The position numbers were made by a program, and so were the translations under genes. Shown here one piece after another: positions 1 to 7,237 of a DNA stretch of 7,822 bases (positions are counted from its first letter, which is position 1; each line of letters begins with the position of its first letter). This DNA comes from Candidatus Omnitrophota bacterium. Lineage in GTDB: Bacteria > Verrucomicrobiota > Verrucomicrobiia > Limisphaerales > UBA1319. Below the pieces are notes generated by a model. It was not told where the DNA came from and ran no database searches. It worked only from the letters and a program-made list of their open reading frames with translations. The stretch covers positions 1 to 7,822 of the forward strand of contig JAMCZD010000455.1 in the NCBI GenBank assembly GCA_023473405.1. Reading direction: 5' to 3'.

Positions 1-95
1 CCGGATGGGCAAGCCTTGAATCTGGACCTCACTCACATCTCACCGTAGAAACATGGCCTCTTTCACCTCGGCTCTGCTCTCAGCCGCTCTGGTTT
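1..95. repeat. Left arm of a perfect 95-base inverted repeat
   Basis: Positions 1-95 are the exact reverse complement of 1112-1206: base i pairs with base 1207-i, and the first mismatch is at 96. The arm holds, on the plus strand, the last codons and stop of the large hydrolase gene (1-48), then a short spacer and the first 14 codons of its paralog (from 53). The repeat touches the window edge, so its true length is unknown. The arm interrupts the paralog coded on the other strand. A fold-back chimera at a contig end is the simplest reading; a genuine inverted duplication is the alternative. Confidence 0.95.
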
Positions 96-1154
96 CCGAA
101 CCAGGCCATCGAACCCGATCGACTGTGTCCATTCCAGATCCGCCTTTGCCGACTTCAGCGGATCGGGATGATCGCGGGTGGTTTCCACGGAGACGAGAAG
201 CGTTACGGGCCCATCCGAGGTCACATGGGCGACCGCGTGGCTGTTGCCAAGCTCTATTCTTACTTCACCGCCAAGGACGCGACCAAACATCACGTAGTCG
301 AAGCCGTTGGGGTAAGGTTCGCTGGCTGGGAGATGGTATTCGAACCAAAGATCACGTCCAGCGGTCCCGAACTCAGGCGCGTTCGTAATGGTGCCGGTGG
401 TGTCCTTGTGGCGCGCCAGTTCGATATCGAAAGACATTTGCCGAGCGGGTTGGTAGCGAACCGCAATTACGTTGCTCGAGTAGGAAACGAGAATCTGGGC
501 TGTCACAGTTGTGGGCGAGCCAAGCTCGGTGCTCACTTCGGCATTCCAGAGTCCGAGGCGCTGTCGATAAGGGGCGGCGCGCAAGGCGGGATTCCGGAAG
601 CGGATTTGGCCGGCGGGCTTGGGTCCGTGATAGGGTTGATTGAAGGCGTTTTCGATGGCCTGGGACAACGGGATACGGTCTCCGCCCCAGAACGGCGAGG
701 TGAGCGCGTTAGAGCCGGTGAACCAATGGCAGACCTGGGAGAGCGTGATGCGGTTAGTAATCTTGTTGGGTGGATTCCGGTAGTCCCAAAGGTCATTCTT
801 GCCCACCTGCAAAATGAGACACTCGGGCGGTCCATAAACGGATACTCCGACGTCGCCGTTGCCCAGCAAGAGACCATTGACGGCGTCAGGGGGCGGGGTG
901 GTCAAGATCAGGTCGCGGCTGCTAACCAGATTGGGCCAGTCGATTTCCATGCGCGTGCCGGGCCAGACTTCGGCGGACTCGTTTTGGCTGTTGGGGTGGC
1001 GTTGCGCCGGTCCAACGCGATGCCGGTTAGAAACCGGCGATACAGCAGACAAGGAAGTCTGTACGCGAGCAGACTCAGAAGCCTGTATGGCAAGGTTCGA
1101 GCTGGTGCCGAAAACCAGAGCGGCTGAGAGCAGAGCCGAGGTGAAAGAGGCCAT
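63..1154 (-). pseudogene. GH95-like/DUF5703-like glycoside hydrolase paralog, cut short by the inverted repeat
   Basis: The 363-residue frame is a clear paralog of the N-terminal third of the 969-residue protein coded just upstream. Shared landmarks include PGTR.E.DWP.LV, LLLGNGD.GVSVYG (GNGD at 98-101), QVGKNDLWDYR, KPAGQIR, LARHKD.TGTI and EPYPNGFDY. These are the N-terminal beta-sandwich features of GH95-like enzymes. Residues 1-25 form a weak signal peptide: a hydrophobic stretch with no basic residue before it, and possible cleavage after AIQA. A low-complexity polar linker (about 26-62) precedes the domain and is longer than in the paralog. The frame stays homologous up to DGLVR (349-353). 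The last ten residues (354-363) and the stop lie wholly inside the reversed repeat at 1-95, so they are not natural protein. The whole catalytic (alpha/alpha)6 barrel is missing. The start is 4 bases after the upstream stop, which suggests translational coupling. The real gene is probably full length; as it stands here it is truncated. Confidence 0.8.
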
Positions 1155-1206
1155 GTTTCTACGGTGAGATGTGAGTGAGGTCCAGATTCAAGGCTTGCCC
1201 ATCCGG
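1112..1206. repeat. Right arm of the 95-base inverted repeat
   Basis: This is the partner of 1-95. This copy sits in a sensible context: on the minus strand it joins the 3' end of the large hydrolase gene to the 5' end of its paralog with a 4-base gap, and both reading frames continue normally away from it. It is therefore taken as the authentic copy, and 1-95 as the echo. Confidence 0.95.
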
Positions 1207-4068
1207 TGTCCGGAAGCGGATGGACTGCAAATGGTTTTCGACGGGTTGGCCATCGTTGGTCACCGTGTAGACGGAGACGGCGACAAGGGTGCGCCCGGCC
1301 GGCAAGTTCAGGCTCAAGGTGGTCTCGTTGGTCGGCCAAGGCGACCATTCCTGAGCGGCAACGACCTCTCCGCCGTTGGCTCCGACCGTTTCAATCCGAA
1401 CCTTACCTTTGCCGACGCCGTGCATGGTGGTTTCCAGCCGGGTGAACTTCGAAGTATCGGTGGGAGGGATAGGCAGTTGCCAGGCGGAGGTCGAGTTCTT
1501 GGGGCCGTGCGAGCGCATGACCGCGCCTTCGGCAGTGGGCACGAACTTGCCGCTGCCGGTCCCGATCAAGTTCCAGCCGCTGGGCCATACACCGGGAACG
1601 CGTATCCGGAACCATTCCGGGACCAAAGGAGTGGCGGGTTGGGCGGAGACATTTACCACCGGCAGTTTCTCCCACGGAGCCGCCGTCCGGTCCAGAATGT
1701 AGGTGGTGTCCTTTTCGGTGCCAAAGGTCAGCAGGCCGTTGTTTTCGGTGAATTCGACCGGCGCCATGGACGGGAACCGTCGCAGGCGGACTTCGCCGGC
1801 CCACGGTTTAATGATCGAACAGGGCCGTCCGGCTTCGCTCGTGATGGCGGCATAGGACACTCGGCTGCCGGCCTTGACCTCACCGCTTACCAGAAAGGCC
1901 CCGACGGCTCGCAATTGGCCAAACCGGGCCGTGCCTTGGAGTTTGACGGGTGCCAGGCGCAATTGTCCGGTGTAGCTCTGCAACAGGCTTTCGTTGACCA
2001 CGATGGGGGCGCCAAAGTTCTCGGCCCAAATCCAACGGAAACAATCGGTATAGACGGCCTGGTTGAGAAAGCAGCGTTGGCGGGTTCGCGTTTCCATCTC
2101 GTCGAGGACGTCTTGTCCGAGCCGGACGCGGGCCATGGGCAGCATGATGTAGCCCTGGGTGGGTGGAAAATCGTATAGGGCCTTGATCGTGCGACGGGCG
2201 ATGGCCTGGATCGGCTCAGGACTCTGCAGCCCGATGTCGTCACCAGGGAAAATGGCCATGGCCGGGCAAGGGAGGTTGTAAGTGATATACGGGTAAGGGG
2301 CATTTTCGACGTCCACGAAGACCTTGCCTTCGGGTGTCTCGGCGGTGGGGTAGCCGCGCAGGTTATCGGCGATATCGCGCCAGAGCGGACGGCGTTCGGC
2401 ATCGCAATCCAGCGCTTCGCTGGCGGCCACGCAGGCGCGCATCAGGTATTTGACGAGCGAGAGATCGACGATGCAATTGCGGTTATGGGTAAAGTGATTT
2501 TCGATGCTCCAGTGCTCGGGTGAGAAGGTGGGATAATGATCAAACTTGCCGTCCGGAGCGCGATGGAGGTAGTCCTCGAAGAAAGTGGCGCACTCGCGCA
2601 GGACGGGATAACCCTGGATGCGCAGGAAGTGTTTATCCTGAGAGTAAAGGTAGTACCACCACAGCTCTTGCGCCGCCCACGGAGTTTCGCAGAGTTGAAG
2701 GTCGAAGGGGAGAAACGGGACCGGGCTTCCGGTTCGAGTATGGGGATAGGTGGTATGGGGAATCCTGGCGCCGCGCATTCCATATATTTCACGGGCTTCA
2801 TATTGAGCCGCGGGCAAGAGGTCGAAGACCGTTTCGTTGTAAGGAATCGCCTGTTCGAGGTGATTGCCCGAGTAAGCGCCATAGAACAGGTTTTCCGTGC
2901 ACGTATTCCAGTAATAAGCGGCAAACCACATCGGGTTATCTTCCCAGGACCAGTTCCCATCCAAACCAGGCATGATCCGTCCGGCGCGGGCGCAACAAGC
3001 CAGGTGATAATAACTTATGAACCAATGGCGGTTGACGTAGCGATTGGGGATTTGGACGAAGGAACGTTGCCAGAAGGAATGCCAGTATTCCTGATGCTCA
3101 TTCCTGAGACGAGCCAGGCCGGCGTGGTCGGCGGATTCCGCTTCGGCTTTGGCCCGTGCCCAAGGATCGGCGGCGTCGCGGGTTGTCTCGACTGCCACCA
3201 AGAGCGTGACCGGGGCATCGGCGGTGACGTGAGCCACCGACTTGCCTTCGAGGGATTCGGCTTGCACCGTTCCACCCAATACCCGGCCATACATCGCGTA
3301 GTCGAATCCGTTCGGATAAGGTTCGCTTGGGGGGAAATGATAGCGCAGCCAGAGGTCGCGCCCGTCGGCGCCGAATTCAGGTCCCTGGGGGATGGTGCCG
3401 GTCGAGTCTTTATGCCGCGCCAGTTCGAGGTCGAAGGTCTGGGTTCCGGAGGATTCGCACTGCAGGACAATCAGGTTCCTGGGATAGGAGACGAAGGTGC
3501 GCAAGGTCATTGCGGCCGGCCGGCCCAGGCGGGTGATGACTTCAGCGTTCCAAAGGCTCAACCGCTGCTGGTAAGCGGCGGTCCTCAAGGAAGGGGCGCG
3601 GACGCGGATTTGGCCGGCGGGTTTTGGCATATGATAAGGCTTGACATGTTCGTCCATGAAGGCTTTACTCACGGCTTCAACCCGGTTTGATTTGCAATCG
3701 CCGGTGTATCTCTCGAGCAACTCACGGTAGGTCCATGGCTTGAGTGTTTTCTTCAAGTCCTGGACCGGGTCGCGATAATCCCAGAGATCATTCTTGCCCA
3801 CCTGCAGGATAATGATTTCCGGGGCGCCATACACGGACACGCCGATGTCGCCGTTGCCCAGGAGGAGGCCGTGGACAGCGCTTTGCGGCGGGGTGGTGAG
3901 GATGAGGTCCTGACCGGAGACCAATCCGGGCCAATCCACCTCGAAGCGGGTGCCGGGGATCAGTGAGGCGTGAACGGCGCCGGCGATGAGCATGGCGGCG
4001 AGCAACATACTCGATGGACTCGCTCTGTGGCAGCCGATGTGAGCCGGCTCTGGCTTGTTATTATTCAT
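1159..4068 (-). CDS. Secreted GH95-like (DUF5703-like) glycoside hydrolase
   Basis: A 969-residue protein counted from the ATG at 4068. A signal peptide is visible at about 21-34 (MLLAAMLIAGAVHA, then S), so export is likely. An N-terminal beta-sandwich has LLLGNGDIGVSVYG (GNGD 71-74) and QVGKNDLWDYR. An (alpha/alpha)6 barrel follows from about 340 to 680: N-T-C-T-E (388-392), SPEH (E518 is the candidate general acid by analogy with GH95), and IFPGDD. The GH95-type closing segment NESLLQSYTGQLRLAP (from 692) comes next, then a C-terminal beta-rich module (about 822-969) that may bind carbohydrate. Known GH95 enzymes act on alpha-L-fucosides or alpha-L-galactosides. The substrate here is not readable, and a DUF5703-type assignment is equally possible. 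The usual GH95 pair N-x-N appears here as N-x-C (N388, C390), which questions standard GH95 catalysis. A GTG at 4122, directly after the kinase stop, would add 18 residues before the signal peptide; the ATG gives a more normal signal sequence. It lies between a sugar kinase gene and its own truncated paralog. Confidence 0.8.
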   Translation of the reverse strand: MNNNKPEPAHIGCHRASPSSMLLAAMLIAGAVHASLIPGTRFEVDWPGLVSGQDLILTTPPQSAVHGLLLGNGDIGVSVYGAPEIIILQVGKNDLWDYRDPVQDLKKTLKPWTYRELLERYTGDCKSNRVEAVSKAFMDEHVKPYHMPKPAGQIRVRAPSLRTAAYQQRLSLWNAEVITRLGRPAAMTLRTFVSYPRNLIVLQCESSGTQTFDLELARHKDSTGTIPQGPEFGADGRDLWLRYHFPPSEPYPNGFDYAMYGRVLGGTVQAESLEGKSVAHVTADAPVTLLVAVETTRDAADPWARAKAEAESADHAGLARLRNEHQEYWHSFWQRSFVQIPNRYVNRHWFISYYHLACCARAGRIMPGLDGNWSWEDNPMWFAAYYWNTCTENLFYGAYSGNHLEQAIPYNETVFDLLPAAQYEAREIYGMRGARIPHTTYPHTRTGSPVPFLPFDLQLCETPWAAQELWWYYLYSQDKHFLRIQGYPVLRECATFFEDYLHRAPDGKFDHYPTFSPEHWSIENHFTHNRNCIVDLSLVKYLMRACVAASEALDCDAERRPLWRDIADNLRGYPTAETPEGKVFVDVENAPYPYITYNLPCPAMAIFPGDDIGLQSPEPIQAIARRTIKALYDFPPTQGYIMLPMARVRLGQDVLDEMETRTRQRCFLNQAVYTDCFRWIWAENFGAPIVVNESLLQSYTGQLRLAPVKLQGTARFGQLRAVGAFLVSGEVKAGSRVSYAAITSEAGRPCSIIKPWAGEVRLRRFPSMAPVEFTENNGLLTFGTEKDTTYILDRTAAPWEKLPVVNVSAQPATPLVPEWFRIRVPGVWPSGWNLIGTGSGKFVPTAEGAVMRSHGPKNSTSAWQLPIPPTDTSKFTRLETTMHGVGKGKVRIETVGANGGEVVAAQEWSPWPTNETTLSLNLPAGRTLVAVSVYTVTNDGQPVENHLQSIRFRTPDGQALNLDLTHISP

Positions 4069-4069
4069 G

Positions 4070-4087
4070 ATCGAACCGACGTTCGAT
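4070..4087 (-). promoter_or_regulatory. Small hairpin just before the hydrolase ATG
   Basis: The sequence is a perfect 7-base inverted repeat, ATCGAAC / GTTCGAT, with a 4-base loop (CGAC). It ends one base before the ATG at 4068, in the 54 bases between the kinase stop and that start. No Shine-Dalgarno sequence is visible there. As RNA it could mask the start region or trim expression of the exported enzyme relative to the cytoplasmic genes. It has no T-tract, so it is not a standard terminator. If translation begins at the GTG at 4122, it is merely coding sequence. Confidence 0.3.
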
Positions 4088-4122
4088 GCCGCAGGACTGC
4101 AATCGGTTTTCCGGGCAGCCAC

Positions 4123-5082
4123 TCACCCATTCAGTTTCTCGATATGAATCGGATTGCCGGCCACAAAGGCCATGGCCTCGTCAAAGTGAAAGACGCCTTC
4201 GGTGCATCCCAAGGCGCGGGTGCAGGAAGCGCCGACGGCGCTGGCAAAGCGGAGGCATTGTTCCAGGGGCCAGTTCTCGAGCAGACCGGTTATGAAACCG
4301 GCGTCAAAGGCGTCTCCAGCGCCTGATTCATCGACGGAATTCATCTTGAACGTGGCGATCTGGAGGATTTCATTGCCGCGCCGGGCGAGGGCGCCTCGAC
4401 GGCCCTGGGTGATGACCACGGTGCATGCCGGGTTCAACTGGGTCAGCCGCTCGGCCTGGGCGATGGGGCTTTTCTGGCCGGTTAAGATACGCGCCTCGTC
4501 GTCATTGGGCAGGAAGACATCGGTCAGCTCGAGAATCGGCTTCATTTGATTCAAGGACAACGCTGTTCCCGCGGGCACCACCACATCGAGGATGGTGGAT
4601 AAGGACCGTTCTTTGGCGGCGCGGAACAGCTCGACCAGGTCTTCCGGGCTGAACCGTGGCATGGCGAGGTAGCCGCCGACATAGAGGGCCCGTGCCCCCT
4701 CGAGGGCAGAGCCGTCCACATCGGCTCCGGAGAAGTCGGCGTTGGCGCCGAAACAATGGACATAGCGGCGGTCCTCGCCCCGGACATTCAGGATTACGGT
4801 GGCCGAGGTGGGATGCGTCTCACTGCGTTTGACGTCGGCGGTGTCGATGCCCAACCGCTTGAGGTCGGTTATGACGAAATCGCCGAACATGTCCGTGCCC
4901 ACCTTTCCCAGGACGCGGACGGACCGTTGAAGCCGCCGCAGGCAGGCGGCGGTGTTGGCGGCGCAACCGCCCGCGCTCAGGAGAAAGCGATTGGTGAGCT
5001 TCAATTCGCCGCCCGATGGGAGGGCGTCAATGGGATCGACGAAGACATCGGCCACGAGAATGCCCAGACAGATTACATCCAT
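4123..5082 (-). CDS. PfkB-family carbohydrate kinase
   Basis: A 319-residue cytoplasmic ATP-dependent sugar kinase of the ribokinase/PfkB family, of typical length. Visible family signatures are the N-terminal sugar-binding glycine motif S-A-G-G-C-A-A-N-T-A (36-45) followed by GKVGTDMFG (59-67), the P-N-D-D-E segment (NxxE motif, N193 and E196), and the C-terminal signature DESGAGDAFDAGF (251-263) with the anion-hole GAGD and the catalytic base D257. The start is the ATG at 5082, because homology begins there. The same frame is open for 94 more codons upstream, but that stretch overlaps the transporter gene and is an arginine-rich shadow. Family members phosphorylate ribose, fructose, 2-keto-3-deoxygluconate, tagatose-6-phosphate and others, and the sequence does not decide among these. 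It follows the transporter gene by 44 bases, so the natural inference is that it phosphorylates the imported sugar or a ketose made from it. The isomerase that might supply a ketose is not in the window. Confidence 0.9.
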   Translation of the reverse strand: MDVICLGILVADVFVDPIDALPSGGELKLTNRFLLSAGGCAANTAACLRRLQRSVRVLGKVGTDMFGDFVITDLKRLGIDTADVKRSETHPTSATVILNVRGEDRRYVHCFGANADFSGADVDGSALEGARALYVGGYLAMPRFSPEDLVELFRAAKERSLSTILDVVVPAGTALSLNQMKPILELTDVFLPNDDEARILTGQKSPIAQAERLTQLNPACTVVITQGRRGALARRGNEILQIATFKMNSVDESGAGDAFDAGFITGLLENWPLEQCLRFASAVGASCTRALGCTEGVFHFDEAMAFVAGNPIHIEKLNG

Positions 5083-5126
5083 AAATCGGATAGAGTGACG
5101 GTTAGCGTCATGGCGGGATCGAGGGA

Positions 5127-6146
5127 TTATTGCCCGGTTTGTCCCGCCATACCCAAAACGAAGATGGACACCACGAGCACCACCACCCCAATCGCCATGA
5201 GACGCCGCGCCGCGGCGGGGCTGTTGTCCCACTCGCCGGTAACCCAGCCCCAGACGTTGGCGGTAATGATCGAAGCCGACATGAAGACGGGCCAACCGGC
5301 GATCGGCCCCCACTTGCCCAGGCGCCCGGCGGCAATCCCATAAATCAGCACGCTCCCGAGCCACAATACTCCCATCAGCAGCGCCAGCATCCAGTAGGAC
5401 CGCAGCTCGGTTTTGAAGAAATTACCCCAGGTATGATGCATTCGGAGGAGGCGGGCGCAGTAGACCGAGGTGGCCCCGAAACCGGCCACGAGCAACGGGA
5501 GCCAGAGGGCATTAGCCTGGTGAAGCGTTGGGACCTGCATTTGGCGGGCCTGATTCAGTATGGGCGCGCCAAAAACAAAACCGAGATTGATCATCGATCC
5601 TCCTATCCCGATCGGAATCCCGGTCTGGGTCTCGCGCGATTTGACATCGAATCTCGGGCTGGGGTGGGTCCTTTTTTCCTTCTTGCTCCCGGCCCAGGCG
5701 CATAGGATAACGCCTACCACGATCATCACCACTCCACCGATTACTCGCAGACCGGACAGGCTGAACACCTCTCCTGGTTGGAAGACCAGCAACGGGACCA
5801 ACGAACCCACTGCCGCCGCCAGGCCAACGATGATCGCGAACCCCACCGATACCCCCACTCGCACCACCCCCAGACCAAACAGCACCTGGCTGATCCCCCA
5901 CCCGATTCCAAAAGAGACCACCAACCCCAGAATCCCGATACCGCTCGCCGAATAGAGGTGAGCCAAACGGGGGACCGTTCCCAGGGTCAGAAGGACCGGG
6001 AACAATACCAGCGCGAAGAATGACCAGGCGAGCCAGATGTTTTCCCATGACCACTTCTTCGAGTATTTCATGGGCACGGCGAAGCTGCCGTTCATGATCC
6101 CGGCCAGCAACACAAGGCTGAAACCGATGAATAAATTGGGATTCAT
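5127..6146 (-). CDS. RhaT-family sugar/proton symporter homolog
   Basis: A 339-residue integral inner-membrane protein resembling the L-rhamnose/proton symporter RhaT, at the family's normal length. About ten hydrophobic segments are visible: roughly 5-25, 37-57, 70-90, 98-122, 132-152, 178-196, 213-230, 252-273, 281-302 and 316-335. RhaT-like signatures are K-K-W-S-W-E-N (30-36) after the first helix, the WGISQVLFGLGVVRVGVSVG region (83-102), and G-E-W-D-N (304-308) before the last helix, corresponding to KEWNN in E. coli RhaT. A charged loop at 154-174 separates the two halves. The gene starts 27 bases after the aldolase stop. An AAGGAG sequence lies 15 bases upstream of the ATG, a long spacing for a ribosome site. 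The family is best known for rhamnose, but homologs in sugar clusters of other phyla are not proven to be rhamnose specific. Within this cluster it is the likely importer of the sugar freed by the exported hydrolases. Confidence 0.88.
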   Translation of the reverse strand: MNPNLFIGFSLVLLAGIMNGSFAVPMKYSKKWSWENIWLAWSFFALVLFPVLLTLGTVPRLAHLYSASGIGILGLVVSFGIGWGISQVLFGLGVVRVGVSVGFAIIVGLAAAVGSLVPLLVFQPGEVFSLSGLRVIGGVVMIVVGVILCAWAGSKKEKRTHPSPRFDVKSRETQTGIPIGIGGSMINLGFVFGAPILNQARQMQVPTLHQANALWLPLLVAGFGATSVYCARLLRMHHTWGNFFKTELRSYWMLALLMGVLWLGSVLIYGIAAGRLGKWGPIAGWPVFMSASIITANVWGWVTGEWDNSPAAARRLMAIGVVVLVVSIFVLGMAGQTGQ

Positions 6147-6173
6147 AGGTGCAGCCGTCTGCTCCTTGAGCCG

Positions 6174-7067
6174 TTAGAGCACTTTTCTGGGTTCACCCCC
6201 AAAACCATAATCATGAATAAGTTCCATGGCCTTTTGTTTCACCGCCTCACGCCCGGCTTGCAGAATATCCTCCGGTCCGCCCATGCCGAGATAGACATGA
6301 GGATTCATCGGTTCCTGGTAGCGGGCCAGGGCCTTTTTGACAGCGGTGAGATAGGCCTGTTTGAGGCACGTTCCGAAATTGAACTTGACAATTCCTCTGG
6401 ATATAACCTCGCGCGCACAGGCTGACGGGAAGCTCGTTCCGCCATGCAGGACCAAGGGAATCTTGACCGCCGACTGAATCCGTTCAAGCACCTCGAGGTC
6501 CACGGGTGCTTTCCCCTGTGTCAAAATGTGAACGTTGCCGATCGATACCGCCAGGGCGTCAATTCCCGTTTCCTCGACCAGGGCCCGAGCCTCCGCCGGG
6601 TTCGTGATTTCGCCTTTGGGCTGTTCCCGGCTCGAGCCGGTTGGCAAACGCCCGATCTGCGCCTCGACCGAAACCTTGAGCGGGTGAGCCAGCGCCACCA
6701 CTTGCTTGATCAATCGCCGGTAATCGCCCAACGAAAGGTGTTCGTTCTCGACCATGACCGAGTTGAAACCGAGTTCGATGCCGCGCTCGATCTGGGGCAG
6801 GCTTTCGGTCTCATTGAGCAGAAAGGCAACCGGCACCGAGGCCTCCCGTATCACCCCCGCCAACCCGGCGTAGTGAGCCAGGTTCTCCGGTTTGGCGCGA
6901 GAGGGGTGCATGAGAAAACCCCCGTTGAATCCGGCCACGACGGGAGACCGCATGGCCTCGGCGGCTTCGATGACCGCCTGGAGCGACTCGAGGTTCCAGG
7001 ACTCGCAGTAACAGACCGCGTAACCGCCTTGGCGCGCCCGGGTCAACAACTGTGCCAATGAGACCAT
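6174..7067 (-). CDS. Divergent class II (ketose-bisphosphate-type) aldolase homolog
   Basis: A 297-residue protein from the ATG at 7067, close to the usual 285-290 of the KbaY/GatY/Fba class II family. Class II aldolases use zinc to cleave fructose- or tagatose-1,6-bisphosphate into two trioses in the cytoplasm. Family landmarks in order: E-S-L-Q-A-V-I-E-A-A-E (27-37), GFNSVMVEN (100-108), VSVEAQIGRL (132-141), ALAVSIGNVH with a zinc-type His at 180, IPLVLHGG with His 208, and VKFNFGT (227-233). His 180 and His 208 fall at the same numbers as the E. coli KbaY zinc ligands. The key departure is at 82-87: the usual H-L-D-H reads L-L-N-E, so the catalytic Asp is Asn85 and the first zinc His is Glu86. 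The enzyme may therefore be altered or inactive as a classical aldolase. The frame is open further upstream to a GTG at 7178, adding 37 non-homologous residues. ATG 7067 has AAGG 8 bases upstream and fits the family start. It is the first gene of the cluster. Confidence 0.85.
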   Translation of the reverse strand: MVSLAQLLTRARQGGYAVCYCESWNLESLQAVIEAAEAMRSPVVAGFNGGFLMHPSRAKPENLAHYAGLAGVIREASVPVAFLLNETESLPQIERGIELGFNSVMVENEHLSLGDYRRLIKQVVALAHPLKVSVEAQIGRLPTGSSREQPKGEITNPAEARALVEETGIDALAVSIGNVHILTQGKAPVDLEVLERIQSAVKIPLVLHGGTSFPSACAREVISRGIVKFNFGTCLKQAYLTAVKKALARYQEPMNPHVYLGMGGPEDILQAGREAVKQKAMELIHDYGFGGEPRKVL

Positions 7068-7209
7068 CGCTCCGGCCTTGGTCCTTTTATCCGTATCCGG
7101 CACGCTGTCCATCGCCGTCCTGGGTCCTGGGGAGGAACACGCCGGATCACTGCAATTATCCGTCTGAATAAGATTCACCTTTTGATAGCCGATTTCCTAC
7201 TCAGCCACC

Positions 7210-7237
7210 GTTATAGGTTCCGTTGAACATATTTCAA
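7210..7237 (-). promoter_or_regulatory. Sigma70-like promoter for the leftward cluster
   Basis: Reading the minus strand, TTGAAA (7237-7232, five of six to TTGACA) and TATAAC (7215-7210, five of six to TATAAT) are separated by 16 bases. The site lies in AT-rich DNA upstream of the aldolase gene and points into it. Transcription would begin near 7202, leaving a leader of about 135 bases to the ATG at 7067, or about 24 to the alternative GTG at 7178. The -35 box sits inside the palindrome described at 7223-7237. No promoter-like spacing was seen in the short gaps further down, which agrees with a single operon. Confidence 0.5.

Noticed and set aside
53..388. Plus-strand frame starting with the same 14 residues as the paralog
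   Set aside because: It starts inside the reversed repeat and then reads the antisense of the hydrolase gene. It is a by-product of the fold-back, not a gene.
96..1111. An invertible (phase-variable) segment bounded by inverted repeats
   Set aside because: If the segment flipped between the 95-base arms, the paralog's start would read into antisense sequence and give a meaningless 111-residue frame. No recombinase gene or alternative coding end is present, so a switch is not supported.
2536..3690. Long plus-strand frames opposite the hydrolase gene
   Set aside because: These are antisense shadows common in GC-rich genes; the minus-strand frame has recognisable domains and motifs throughout.
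5083..5364. N-terminal extension of the PfkB kinase
   Set aside because: The 94 extra codons overlap the transporter gene, are rich in Arg and Gly, and precede the normal PfkB start; the ATG at 5082 fits the family.
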